NCBI GenBank assembly: GCA_031257305.1
Contig: JAIRPB010000090.1
Location: 1-41,222, forward strand
Length of the DNA stretch: 41,222 bases
Direction of reading: 5' to 3'
Source: Azoarcus sp.
Lineage (GTDB): Bacteria; Pseudomonadota; Gammaproteobacteria; Burkholderiales; Rhodocyclaceae
Shown piece by piece: positions 25,317 to 34,621 of this stretch. The notes beneath the pieces are model-generated. The model made no database searches. It had not been told where the DNA came from and saw only the letters and a list, made by a program, of their open reading frames with translations. Numbering within the stretch: position 1 is the first letter of the stretch; every line of letters begins with the position of its first letter. The translations under genes and the position numbers were made by a program.

Positions 25317-28088
25317 CTAGTTAGCTTCCTGCGCCGCTGGCCTAGCCGCTTCAAGGTCGCGCATTTCAAACTCAAAAGCAAAATCGTCGTTTTCGGCTTT
25401 TAGCACAATCCGGCGTAATCCCTGCCCCGCAACCAGCCCCTCAAGATGGCGGCGGCTGATAGCTGGCAACACGGAGTTGGTAAGTATCGCATCAATCATG
25501 CGCCCGCCCGCATCCGCCGCATTGCAGCGTTTAATCACCAATTCCACCACCGCGTCATCATAGTCAAACGCCGCGCCGTGCGAGGCGGCAATCCGCTTCT
25601 GGATACGGCGAAGCTGTAGGCGCACGATGTTGGCAAGCGTCTCGCGGCCCAGCGGCATGTACGGGACGATGATAAGCCGCCCGAGCAATGCGGGCGGGAA
25701 CACTTCCAGCAAGGGTTTGCGCAAGGCCGTGGCAACGGTTTCGGCATCAACGGGCAAATCCGGGTCCGCGCACAGATTCATCACCAAATCCGTGCCCACG
25801 TTCGAGGTCAGGATGATAACGGTATTGCGGAAATCAATCTGCCGCCCTTCGCCATCTTCCATGCGCCCTTTGTCAAAGACTTGGAAAAATAGCTCGTGCA
25901 CATCGGAATGCGCTTTTTCGACTTCATCGAGCAGCACCACGCTGTACGGGCGGCGGCGCACAGCCTCCGTAAGGACGCCGCCCTCGCCATACCCCACGTA
26001 TCCCGGCGGGGCGCCTTTTAGCGTGGAGACGGTATGCGCTTCTTGGAATTCGCTCATGTTGATGGTGATGAGGTTTTGCTCGCCGCCGTAGAGGAACTCC
26101 GCCAGTGCCAGCGCGGTTTCGGTTTTGCCCACGCCGGATGGCCCGCACAGCATGAATACCCCAATCGGTTTATTGGGGTCGTCAAGATGGGCGCGGGAAG
26201 TCTGGATGCGGCGGGCAATGGCTGTCAGCCCGTGCCGCTGCCCAATCACTCGGCGTTCAAGGTTATCGACGAGGTCCAGCACGGCTTGGGCTTCGTTGCG
26301 CAGCATTTTGCCCACCGGTATGCCCGTCCAGTCGGCCACAACCGACGCCACGGCTTGGTCGTCAACCGCTGCCAGCACAAGCGCCCGTTCGCCACGGATG
26401 TCCGCCAATGCCTGTTCCTGTTGGCTGAGTTCGGCTAAAAGCGTCTCACGCGGGACGGGAGCCTCTGTCGGTGCGTCCGGGCTGGCGGCGGTATCTGGCG
26501 ACCCGGGTTCGGGCGACTCTGCGGAGGCTTCCGGCACGGCGGGCGCGGCTAGTTTTTCGCGCAGTTCGATGATGCGCGCGATGAGGCCCTTTTCTTTTTC
26601 CCACCGCAGCGCCAGTTCTTTTTCTTTCGCTTCTAATTCTTCAAGCTGTTTGTGGATTTCGTCGCCGCGCCCACGGGTATCGGCAATGCCAGCAGAATTT
26701 TCTTGGCGCAGCATTTCCTGCTCGCTCTTGAGAACCGTAATCTGGCGCTGGCAGTCCTCCAATTCGCCCGGGGTGGTGTGCTGGCTCACGGCTACGCGGG
26801 CAGAGGCCGTGTCAATCAGGCTCACGGCTTTATCCGGCAACTGACGGGCGGGAATATAGCGGTGCGAGAGCGACACCGCCGCACGCAGGGCGCTATCCAA
26901 TACCCGCACGCCGTGGTGTTTTTGCAGTGCGCCGGTGATGCCGCGCAACATAGCAACGGCTTTTTCTTCGTCGGGTTCCGGGATTTGCACCACTTGGAAA
27001 CGCCGGGTGAGCGCCGGGTCTTTCTCAATGTATTTCTTGTATTCAGCCCAAGTAGTTGCGCCGATAGTCCGTAGCGTTCCCCGCGCCAGCGCCGGTTTCA
27101 GCAGGTTGGCCGCATCCCCCGTCCCCGCCGCGCCGCCCGCTCCCACCAAGGTGTGGACTTCATCAATAAAAAGAATGATGGGTTTGGGGGAATGCTGGAC
27201 TTCTTCAATGAGCTGGCGCAGACGCTGTTCAAATTCCCCTTTCATGCTTGCGCCCGCTTGCAGTAAGCCCACGTCAAGCGAACGAAGCTGTACGCCCCGC
27301 AGTCCCGGCGGCACGTCGCCGCTGGCAAGGCGCTGCGCAAAACCTTCAACCACCGCCGTTTTGCCAACGCCGGCTTCGCCTGTTAGCAGGGGGTTGTTCT
27401 GGCGGCGGCGCATGAGGATGTCGACCATCTGGCGGATTTCATCGTCACGCCCGGTGACGGTATCCAGTTCGCCTTTGGCGGCGCGTTCGGTCATGTCGAC
27501 AGTGAATTTATGGAGGGCTTCCTGCTTGCCCATCGCGGCGGGAGCCATTGCGCCGGAAGATTCGCCGGGCGTTGATTCGCCATAAGCCTGCCCCGCGCCT
27601 ACCGCGCCTTCTTCGGGGCTGCCCGCGATAATGGATGCGGCTTGCGCCAGAAAATCGTCGACATCAATTTTGGAAAATTGCTGTGAAAGCGCCAGCGTGA
27701 CAACGCGCAACGTTTTATCAGACAGCAGCGCGGCCAGCAGATGCCCGCTACGCACGGCACCAGAACCAAAAGAAACCGAGGCCATCACCCAAGCCCGTTC
27801 TGCCGCAAGGTCGATGTCGCCGGACAAATCTTCAATGGCTAACGCCCCGTTGGGCAAACGTTCGAGCACGGCCAGCAGGTTAGCCGCGAGCTTGCCGCCG
27901 TCGATTTCGTAATGCCGGAAAATGCGGTGCAAGTCGCTATCGTCAAGCTGGAGCAACTGGTAGAGCCAGTGGCTAAGTTCAACTTTGGGATTGCCGCGCA
28001 ATTTGGCAAATACCGTGGCAGATTCAATGGCTTTGTACAGGACGGGATTGAGTTTTCCAAACAGCGCCACGCGGCTGATTCTAGGCAT
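25317..28088 (-). CDS. clpV: T6SS sheath-recycling ATPase ClpV/TssH (923 aa)
   Basis: AAA+ unfoldase that disassembles contracted TssB/TssC sheath. The N-terminal Clp-N domain starts with RVALFGKLNPVLYKAIESA. First ATPase: Walker A GEAGVGKT (237-244), Walker B LFIDE (306-310). A coiled-coil middle domain spans about 435-570. Second ATPase: Walker A GPSGVGKT (649-656), Walker B VVLLDE (717-722). A 34-residue Pro/Ala/Ser/Glu-rich insert (514-547) interrupts the middle domain. Length is slightly above the usual 870-900 residues. It lies 16 bases downstream of tssG and 14 upstream of the kinase gene. Confidence 0.95.
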   Translation of the reverse strand: MPRISRVALFGKLNPVLYKAIESATVFAKLRGNPKVELSHWLYQLLQLDDSDLHRIFRHYEIDGGKLAANLLAVLERLPNGALAIEDLSGDIDLAAERAWVMASVSFGSGAVRSGHLLAALLSDKTLRVVTLALSQQFSKIDVDDFLAQAASIIAGSPEEGAVGAGQAYGESTPGESSGAMAPAAMGKQEALHKFTVDMTERAAKGELDTVTGRDDEIRQMVDILMRRRQNNPLLTGEAGVGKTAVVEGFAQRLASGDVPPGLRGVQLRSLDVGLLQAGASMKGEFEQRLRQLIEEVQHSPKPIILFIDEVHTLVGAGGAAGTGDAANLLKPALARGTLRTIGATTWAEYKKYIEKDPALTRRFQVVQIPEPDEEKAVAMLRGITGALQKHHGVRVLDSALRAAVSLSHRYIPARQLPDKAVSLIDTASARVAVSQHTTPGELEDCQRQITVLKSEQEMLRQENSAGIADTRGRGDEIHKQLEELEAKEKELALRWEKEKGLIARIIELREKLAAPAVPEASAESPEPGSPDTAASPDAPTEAPVPRETLLAELSQQEQALADIRGERALVLAAVDDQAVASVVADWTGIPVGKMLRNEAQAVLDLVDNLERRVIGQRHGLTAIARRIQTSRAHLDDPNKPIGVFMLCGPSGVGKTETALALAEFLYGGEQNLITINMSEFQEAHTVSTLKGAPPGYVGYGEGGVLTEAVRRRPYSVVLLDEVEKAHSDVHELFFQVFDKGRMEDGEGRQIDFRNTVIILTSNVGTDLVMNLCADPDLPVDAETVATALRKPLLEVFPPALLGRLIIVPYMPLGRETLANIVRLQLRRIQKRIAASHGAAFDYDDAVVELVIKRCNAADAGGRMIDAILTNSVLPAISRRHLEGLVAGQGLRRIVLKAENDDFAFEFEMRDLEAARPAAQEAN

Positions 28089-28104
28089 ATTGACCTCGAT
28101 GTTT

Positions 28105-29202
28105 TTAAGTGGTGACAGAAACGGATTCGTGTGGTGCGGGATGCCCCTTCCCGGCAGAGAGAAGGGCCGGACTGTCTGGCCGCTCTCCTTCTAGGACGAG
28201 GTCCCCGCGATTTTGCCCGGGAGCGGTGTGCCCAAGCCAAGTTGTCCAGCCCAATCTGCAAGGCTTTGCCCCCAGTTTGAGCGGCGGGATTTCGTCGTGG
28301 CGCAAAATGAGCCTGAAGTCCCATGTGTATTCAATGCCCACGTAATTGCGTACCCAATCGCGGACGGGGCGAAAACCTGCGCCTATGGGCAGGAATAGCT
28401 GGTATTCGTCCCATTTCAGCGGCCCCGCATGGATGCGTATCCCGTGCTGGCGGTCCAAAACCGTGGTACCGCAGATAGCGCCGCCGCCCAGCCGGCTGGC
28501 TGGCGCTTCTTCCCCAAGCCGGGTGCAGTCATCTTTTCTGATTTTGAGCTTGCGGGGCATCCATTCTTGGATTTGAAACGGGACGTTGAAATAGCCGCGC
28601 AAAATGGCGGTGAGTCCTTCTGGGTTGCGCGTGAGCCTGACTAAATGCCCTGCCATGTAGCGTTTTGCATGGGCGGGAATGAGGTCGCGGCGCTCAAAAA
28701 AAGGCTCGCCGTAGCCAATGAGGCTGCCGGCATAACGGGAAAAATGGTCGGTTTCTGGCCGGTCAAGGCTGGCCGCAGGCTGCGTATCCGCCCAAGCGCG
28801 GTAAAACAGCAGCGCAAAACGGTGATGGAAAATATCGAGAAACGATTGCAGGGTTGCATCGTCGTCATGGACTCCGCGTTCCCGTGCGAATTCGGTGAAA
28901 TGCAGGGGCATCGGGCCATTCGGGCCGAATAAGCCAAAAGCCGTTTGTTCGATATGGATAACGCCATCTTTGCCACGGCCGTAGCGGGCCAGCGCGGCCG
29001 GGGCAAAACCGAGCGAGGGCGGCTGGCTGATTCGCACCACCTCAAGAGCCGGCCGGGCGGCCGTGCCGAAACGGGGAAACGAGGGATTACGGGCGTTGAG
29101 CCAGCGCAGGATGCCAAACCAGTCAAAGCGCCACGGTTCGCTCTGCGCCTCTTCCGCGAAAGGCAAATCCACCGAATGGGCAGGGTTTTGGCCCTCAAGC
29201 AT
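28105..29202 (-). CDS. tssG: T6SS baseplate protein TssG (365 aa)
   Basis: Baseplate wedge component binding TssF and TssK. Family marks are WRFDWFGILRWLNARNP, FGLFGPNGPMPLHFTE, FLDIFHHRFALLFYRAWA and LPIGAGFRPVRDWVRNYVG (each partial marker of TssG). I chose ATG at 29202, whose first bases overlap the tssF end by eight; a start 57 bases further upstream (29259) would overlap tssF by 65 bases and is less likely. The C-terminal 40 residues (from about GHTAPGQNRGD) are hydrophilic and appear loosely conserved. Confidence 0.9.
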   Translation of the reverse strand: MLEGQNPAHSVDLPFAEEAQSEPWRFDWFGILRWLNARNPSFPRFGTAARPALEVVRISQPPSLGFAPAALARYGRGKDGVIHIEQTAFGLFGPNGPMPLHFTEFARERGVHDDDATLQSFLDIFHHRFALLFYRAWADTQPAASLDRPETDHFSRYAGSLIGYGEPFFERRDLIPAHAKRYMAGHLVRLTRNPEGLTAILRGYFNVPFQIQEWMPRKLKIRKDDCTRLGEEAPASRLGGGAICGTTVLDRQHGIRIHAGPLKWDEYQLFLPIGAGFRPVRDWVRNYVGIEYTWDFRLILRHDEIPPLKLGAKPCRLGWTTWLGHTAPGQNRGDLVLEGERPDSPALLSAGKGHPAPHESVSVTT

Positions 29203-31066
29203 CAGGACGCCCCCCAAGGCGAGGCGGCCAAACAGCGATGGGGCGATGCCCCGCGCCATGCAGCGAGAGTTCGCAGAAAGAATTCATGGAAACGTGCCGG
29301 GATAAAAACTGCTCCAGCACACAGCCAAACAGGTACGGGCTGGCCCCCTCAAAAAGTATTTCATCAAGGGTCACTTTAATTTGTACGCCCCGCCCGAACA
29401 CCAACGGCCCCGAAACGGGCAGACGCCGGGTCACGGAGGAGGACTCTACCGACACAATGGAGGAACTCTGTTTAGCGGCGGCGGAATCCGCAAAGGCCGC
29501 ATATAACCCCAGCAAACCGCGCATCGCTTCTGCCCCGCTTTCGGGACTCATATCGCGCATCGCCAGATAGTTCAGCGATAGGTGGCTGATAATCCGCCAA
29601 GTCATTTCCCGTTCTGCGATAGAGAGGCGCGGGCGTGAGGGACCGCTGATGATGCGCCCCCAGTTCATAGACGAAGTAGCGCCCACCGTGAGGTCACGCT
29701 CCGTGTTGATGGGGATGAGCAGGGGCAGGTCGCGGTTCGTCAGCAGCATCGACATAGAAAGCTGGGCGATTTTTTCCGGCCAAGGGTTTTCTTTTGAATC
29801 GATGAGCGACAAAAACACCTCGGAACCCGCATAGCTGGACCGCGCCCCGCTACGGCGGGAGGTCTCCGAGAGCCGCCGCGACTCGCGCCGGGTCGTAAAC
29901 CAGGCATCGTCCCCCGCCACCTCGCCGCCCGAGTAATGGTAGAACGGCGCGAATTTGCTCAAGGGTTTGTTGCCACGGTCAAACCCTTGGACGGTATCAA
30001 TGCGGTAGACCTCAAAATCCCTTGGGCGGGTACGGTCTGGGACAACATGCTGTTCTGTTCCCGCATGCGTGAGGTTGAGGCGGATGGCCTGTTGTTTGAA
30101 CACATTGATAATCGGTACGCAATCGAGTTCAAAACAGCCTTTATGGACCGACTCGGCCAGCGAGCCGGCTTCTTGGTCGATTAAAACGGTGAGGTCGAAA
30201 ACCTCTTTGCCCAGACGGGTCAAAATGGGCTTTAACCCATTGATAGAGAAAAAAAGAAACCGCTGCGGGAACGCAAAATATTCGTGCAGTAACCGATAGC
30301 CCTGAAACACTCTGGGGTCGGTGGGCAACAACGCTTGGTCCGTGCCAAACCCCTCCGCGCGCAAGGCAGAAGCCGGCAACATGGCAGACACGGAACCGCT
30401 ATCGGGGGATGTCACCGACACGCCCACGCAATGCCCTACGATGGCCTCAAAAATGTGGGTAGCTACCACCTCTTTGGCGGAAATGAAAAACACGAGCCGG
30501 TCTGGATGAGGCTGGCCGGGGGTGACTTGCGCCCGGTATTTCAGCCGCAGGCGGATTTCGCCCTGCGGCGGTTTGTCGTGGAAACGGGGCAGCCCCGCAA
30601 CGCTTTTAACCGGCATCCCCGCCCGCGCTTCCACAATGCTAAGCGGCCAGGCTTCAAGGTCGTGCGCCGTCACAAAAGTACAGCTAGTAGGCGTACCCGG
30701 CGCGGGGGCGCTTTCAAGCGTGGTGCCACGCGGCAGGAATCCGCTAAACGATTTTTGCGCGTCATGCGCCGGGTCAAGCGGAATTTTGGCAATGGCCATT
30801 GCCGGGGTGGGCGCAAGGTAGTGCGGATAAACAATCTCGAGCAGCCGCTGTGAGAAACGCGGAAACTCGGCATCCATTTTGAGATGGATGCGGGCGGCCA
30901 AAAACGCAAAACCTTCTAGCAGGCGCTCAACGTAAGGGTCGGCAACCGTCCCTTCCCGCATACCGAGATGGCCGGCCACTTTGGGGAACGAGGCGGAAAA
31001 TTCCGCGCCGAGTTCCCGGAGATACGCCAGTTCGCGGTTGTAATAGTCTAAAAACCTCGCATCCAT
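29195..31066 (-). CDS. tssF: T6SS baseplate protein TssF (623 aa)
   Basis: Core baseplate wedge protein. The N-terminus is the family signature: FLDYYNRELAYLRELGAEF, then VERLLEGFAFLAARIHLKMD and PHYLAPTPAMAI. Further marks are HEYFAFPQRFLFF and the C-terminal SLYLFGCVLEQFL-like SPYLFGCVLEQFLSRH. Length is usual for TssF. It starts six bases after the tssM stop and overlaps tssG by eight bases, so translation of the three is likely coupled. Confidence 0.93.
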   Translation of the reverse strand: MDARFLDYYNRELAYLRELGAEFSASFPKVAGHLGMREGTVADPYVERLLEGFAFLAARIHLKMDAEFPRFSQRLLEIVYPHYLAPTPAMAIAKIPLDPAHDAQKSFSGFLPRGTTLESAPAPGTPTSCTFVTAHDLEAWPLSIVEARAGMPVKSVAGLPRFHDKPPQGEIRLRLKYRAQVTPGQPHPDRLVFFISAKEVVATHIFEAIVGHCVGVSVTSPDSGSVSAMLPASALRAEGFGTDQALLPTDPRVFQGYRLLHEYFAFPQRFLFFSINGLKPILTRLGKEVFDLTVLIDQEAGSLAESVHKGCFELDCVPIINVFKQQAIRLNLTHAGTEQHVVPDRTRPRDFEVYRIDTVQGFDRGNKPLSKFAPFYHYSGGEVAGDDAWFTTRRESRRLSETSRRSGARSSYAGSEVFLSLIDSKENPWPEKIAQLSMSMLLTNRDLPLLIPINTERDLTVGATSSMNWGRIISGPSRPRLSIAEREMTWRIISHLSLNYLAMRDMSPESGAEAMRGLLGLYAAFADSAAAKQSSSIVSVESSSVTRRLPVSGPLVFGRGVQIKVTLDEILFEGASPYLFGCVLEQFLSRHVSMNSFCELSLHGAGHRPIAVWPPRLGGRPDA

Positions 31067-31072
31067 GCCGGC

Positions 31073-34000
31073 TCAGCCTCGCGGCACGGTTTGGGGGCAT
31101 CTGAACCGTTGCAGTTCAGGCATCCCAAAGGGGTTTTTAACGCCCGTCGAACGCACCTCAAACGTGGCCCTGCGCCCGCCCACATTGACCGTTACCTTAA
31201 AAATATTGGGGTCGGGGCCGCTTTGGGCCGCGTTGGAAAACAGCCGGTGCAATGCCCAGAAACCGTGCAGGTTTATTTCGTTGACGCCGTTATCTGTAGG
31301 CGGCGTCATCGCCACGCGGACACGGTCGTTACGGCTGGGCCAAGTGATGGCCGTGGTGACTTGCGCCCCGTGGCTATACCGGATGGTTTCCCCGCCCAGT
31401 TGCAGGGTGACGGACTGGGCATTGGCATCCAGCTCAAGCGGCGTAATCCTGAATTCCATCGTCGGGCTGCTGCCGTTTCGGAAAAACACGTCTTTAATGA
31501 CGCGAGCATCCCTGAAATTGCTGTTATGTTCCACCGATACGCCTTGTTGCTGGTAGAACTGGTCTATTTTTCCGCCGGGACCAAAAATATCCGCAAAAGC
31601 GCCCTCGGTCACATCGCTCGCGCTGCCGGGGCTAAACGGGTAACGCCCCGAAATGGCTTTGGTGCACGGCTGTGTCACGGCAATCCGTAAATCGTCAGTT
31701 TCTTTTTTTTTAGTGATGGCCTCGATGGTGCTACGGCTTTCTTCGACGATGGGCCGCGCTACATCCCTAAACCCTTTTGGCATCGTCGCCATTGCGCTGG
31801 CAAATCCCTTTAGGCTGGTAATTTCTCCCGGCGCGGGCGCTGCGCCGCCCCGTGGGACTTCGGATGCTTGAAGCAGCAGGTCGGCAATTTTGTTGAGCCG
31901 CTTTAGCTCGCCCAAAATCAGGGCGTCGTTGCCCGTGCCATTGCTGCCCTTTACGAACTTGCGTAAGTCCGCAAAGTAACGGTTCACCCTCATCGCGGGG
32001 ATGTCGTCGAGCGGCTGTACAGGAACCAGCCTCACGGGGCGAATGCTGCCGCCAGCAACCGGTTCCGCGTCGTTTTTATCCGTTTCCCTCACCAGTTCTG
32101 TTTCTTCAACGACTTTGAACAAAAAACGGTATAGCGGGGAGCTATCCGGCGAGCCGTCCCCAGATAACCGCCGGATAATTTCCGAGGCTTCCGCCGAGTT
32201 TTTCCGGGCCGCCACGCCCACGCTATTAAGATGCTTTTGCCAGATAGCGATATAGGCATTGGCATACATTTCATCGACGGCTCGGCTAAGCCTATTGACA
32301 TCCACTTTCAAACCGGGGGTGTTTTTGTCGATGTTCAGTACCCACAGCGATTCGCTTTTTTCGATGTCTTTTAGGCTGTTTTCACGCTCTTGTTCCCATT
32401 CCAGATAGCCTTTGCGGGTATACAGCGGGTCAATGGCAATGCCCGTGGCGTTGTGGTTGATGATGAGCGGCCATTCCGGCTCGTAATTAACGTCGGGGAG
32501 AGGGAGCCTGTCTCGCAGGTTTCTTTTCACCCGGCTGTGGACAAACACCGCCACGTCATTTTTCTTGAGCCGTGCGCGGGTGGATTCAATCAGTCCTTGG
32601 TCGACGGCTTTGGCGGGCGGGAGGATGTTTTCGGTTCGGAGCGCCTTGATGTGGCGCTCCAGCGATTTCATCTGATTTTGGCTGAAACCCGGCCCCCAGA
32701 AGGCTTTGGCAAACCGGATGAATTCGGCATCGTTCATGCGCCCTTTTTCAAACAGCATCAGGTAAGCCTTCAGCGCTTCGTAGGCATGTTCCATGTCGTC
32801 TTTGCCGTCGGTTTTCAGTGAATTTTCAATATCCACGGCCAGCATCGGCGCTAAACGCTCATTGAGCAGCCTTCTGTACAGCCCGCCCCGTGCGCCCCAG
32901 ACTTTGGGCTTGAGGTCGGTGCCTTGGTACAGCCCAAATTGCCACCACAGCGGGGGATTATCCACACCGAATGTCTGGCCGGCTTGGGCATCTTTGATGC
33001 CATCCAACAGGGAACCCGTCTCGTCAAGAATCGGCAACAAGCTGCCGAGGTTGCGGCCGGACTCGATGACGGTTGGGAGTTTGGGCAGTTTTTTGCCAAG
33101 GGCGTCGGCTTTTTGCCCGACATCGGCAAGGTATTCTTTATTGTTGCTATAACTTCTGCCCCAAGCCAGCACCGCGCCGACTAGCGCAAGTACGCTAAAG
33201 GCATATCCCGCGACATGCAGGATATGTGAACGCCGCTCTGCCCGGCGGTCCATGCTGGCGATATGCGCTTCCCCAAAAACAACCCTAGCAAGCAGCTCTT
33301 GCAAAAAATAGGCTTTGCCTTCCCCGACGGCGGCCGCTTTCTGCGGCGGCTTCACATCAAACCCTTGCCCAAGCACGTGAATCACACGGTCAAAAGGCGT
33401 GCCTTCCTGCGTGGCGCTGGTGAAATAGATGCCGCGCAAAAACGGGGATTCCGAAAACCGCGAGGTATCCAGCAATTCAGGCATCATTTCGCCAAGCACC
33501 TGCGTGAGCGCATCAAACTGTTGCGGGAAAGCGTAAATCAGTTCCCGGCGGCTCAAGCTCGATTCGGCTTGCAGTACGTCAGCAAGGCCGTTTGAGATGC
33601 GCGTCTGGAGAAGGCTGAATTCGGCGGCAATCTGTTTGAGGTCAAACTGGTATTTGCCCGTCGGCGACAGCGGCAGGGTTGCGCCCCACACCTGTGCGCG
33701 GCCTGAACGGTCCAGCGCCGAAAAATATTCGTCAAACCCAAGCATCAAATCGCATTTGTTGATGAGCAAGTAAACCGGGAACGACATCCCGAGGTCACTG
33801 CGTAGCTCGTCAAGCCGCTGCCGTAGCGTGGCCGCATGCTTGCGTCGTTCTTCCCGGCTCTGCCCTAATAGTTCTGCCACCGAGAGCATTACCAACATGC
33901 CGTTAATCGGCTGGCGCGGGCGGTTTTTTTTAAGCAGTGAAAGAAAGCTGCGCCATTCCGCCCTGTCTGACTGTGCGTCGGATTCATGCGTGGTGTAGCG

Positions 34001-34603
34001 GCCTGCGGTATCAATAAAGACGGCTTCGTTTGTAAACCACCAGTCGCAATTGCGGGTACCCCCCGCGCCGCGTATCGCCGACGCACCGACTTGGCTGGAC
34101 AGCGGGAAGGATAGGCCGGAGTTGAGCAGCGCCGTCGTCTTGCCAACACCCGGCGCGCCGATGATGACGTACCAAGGCAGTTCATATACATACCGCCCAC
34201 GGCGTGCGATGCGTCCCCAGAACGAGGGGCGGTCCGACTCGAAACGCGCTTTGCGCAGGATGTTGAGCGCCTCGTTGAAACGCTCGTTCAAAATCGCGGC
34301 CTTTTCTTTGTCCTCGGAGGCAGACGCGGCCAAAGATGACCGTAGCATGTTAGCGATGCGCTCGTTCATGCGGCCGGCGCGCCAGCGCACAATCATGAGG
34401 CGGATTAGCGCAATCAGCAGAATCAGCGCAATGAGCGCAATCCGGTACGCAACGCTCTCAAACGGGTAGACGGCCGGTTTGCCAAACGGGATAGCCGGCC
34501 CCAAGTACCAAATCATCCAGCAAAGCGCGACAACGCCAAACGTGACCCAGAAAATGCGGCTGCGCAATAAACTGGCGATGCCCCTTATCAATGAAAAAGA
34601 CAC
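31073..34603 (-). CDS. tssM: T6SS inner-membrane protein TssM/IcmF (1176 aa)
   Basis: Backbone of the trans-envelope complex with TssL and TssJ. Two N-terminal membrane segments (about 17-38 and 53-72) are followed by a cytoplasmic NTPase-like domain with Walker A GAPGVGKTT (149-157), FIDTAGRYTT, and LLINKCDLM. A third membrane segment (about 460-482, HVAGYAFSVLALVGAVLAW) precedes the large periplasmic part, ending with the beta-rich C-terminal domain (VTLQLGGETIRY, LHGFWALHRLF) that contacts TssJ. Walker A is intact, which is not true of all TssM proteins. It lies 18 bases after tssL. Confidence 0.95.
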   Translation of the reverse strand: MSFSLIRGIASLLRSRIFWVTFGVVALCWMIWYLGPAIPFGKPAVYPFESVAYRIALIALILLIALIRLMIVRWRAGRMNERIANMLRSSLAASASEDKEKAAILNERFNEALNILRKARFESDRPSFWGRIARRGRYVYELPWYVIIGAPGVGKTTALLNSGLSFPLSSQVGASAIRGAGGTRNCDWWFTNEAVFIDTAGRYTTHESDAQSDRAEWRSFLSLLKKNRPRQPINGMLVMLSVAELLGQSREERRKHAATLRQRLDELRSDLGMSFPVYLLINKCDLMLGFDEYFSALDRSGRAQVWGATLPLSPTGKYQFDLKQIAAEFSLLQTRISNGLADVLQAESSLSRRELIYAFPQQFDALTQVLGEMMPELLDTSRFSESPFLRGIYFTSATQEGTPFDRVIHVLGQGFDVKPPQKAAAVGEGKAYFLQELLARVVFGEAHIASMDRRAERRSHILHVAGYAFSVLALVGAVLAWGRSYSNNKEYLADVGQKADALGKKLPKLPTVIESGRNLGSLLPILDETGSLLDGIKDAQAGQTFGVDNPPLWWQFGLYQGTDLKPKVWGARGGLYRRLLNERLAPMLAVDIENSLKTDGKDDMEHAYEALKAYLMLFEKGRMNDAEFIRFAKAFWGPGFSQNQMKSLERHIKALRTENILPPAKAVDQGLIESTRARLKKNDVAVFVHSRVKRNLRDRLPLPDVNYEPEWPLIINHNATGIAIDPLYTRKGYLEWEQERENSLKDIEKSESLWVLNIDKNTPGLKVDVNRLSRAVDEMYANAYIAIWQKHLNSVGVAARKNSAEASEIIRRLSGDGSPDSSPLYRFLFKVVEETELVRETDKNDAEPVAGGSIRPVRLVPVQPLDDIPAMRVNRYFADLRKFVKGSNGTGNDALILGELKRLNKIADLLLQASEVPRGGAAPAPGEITSLKGFASAMATMPKGFRDVARPIVEESRSTIEAITKKKETDDLRIAVTQPCTKAISGRYPFSPGSASDVTEGAFADIFGPGGKIDQFYQQQGVSVEHNSNFRDARVIKDVFFRNGSSPTMEFRITPLELDANAQSVTLQLGGETIRYSHGAQVTTAITWPSRNDRVRVAMTPPTDNGVNEINLHGFWALHRLFSNAAQSGPDPNIFKVTVNVGGRRATFEVRSTGVKNPFGMPELQRFRCPQTVPRG

Positions 34604-34621
34604 TGCCTACCCCCTCTTGGA

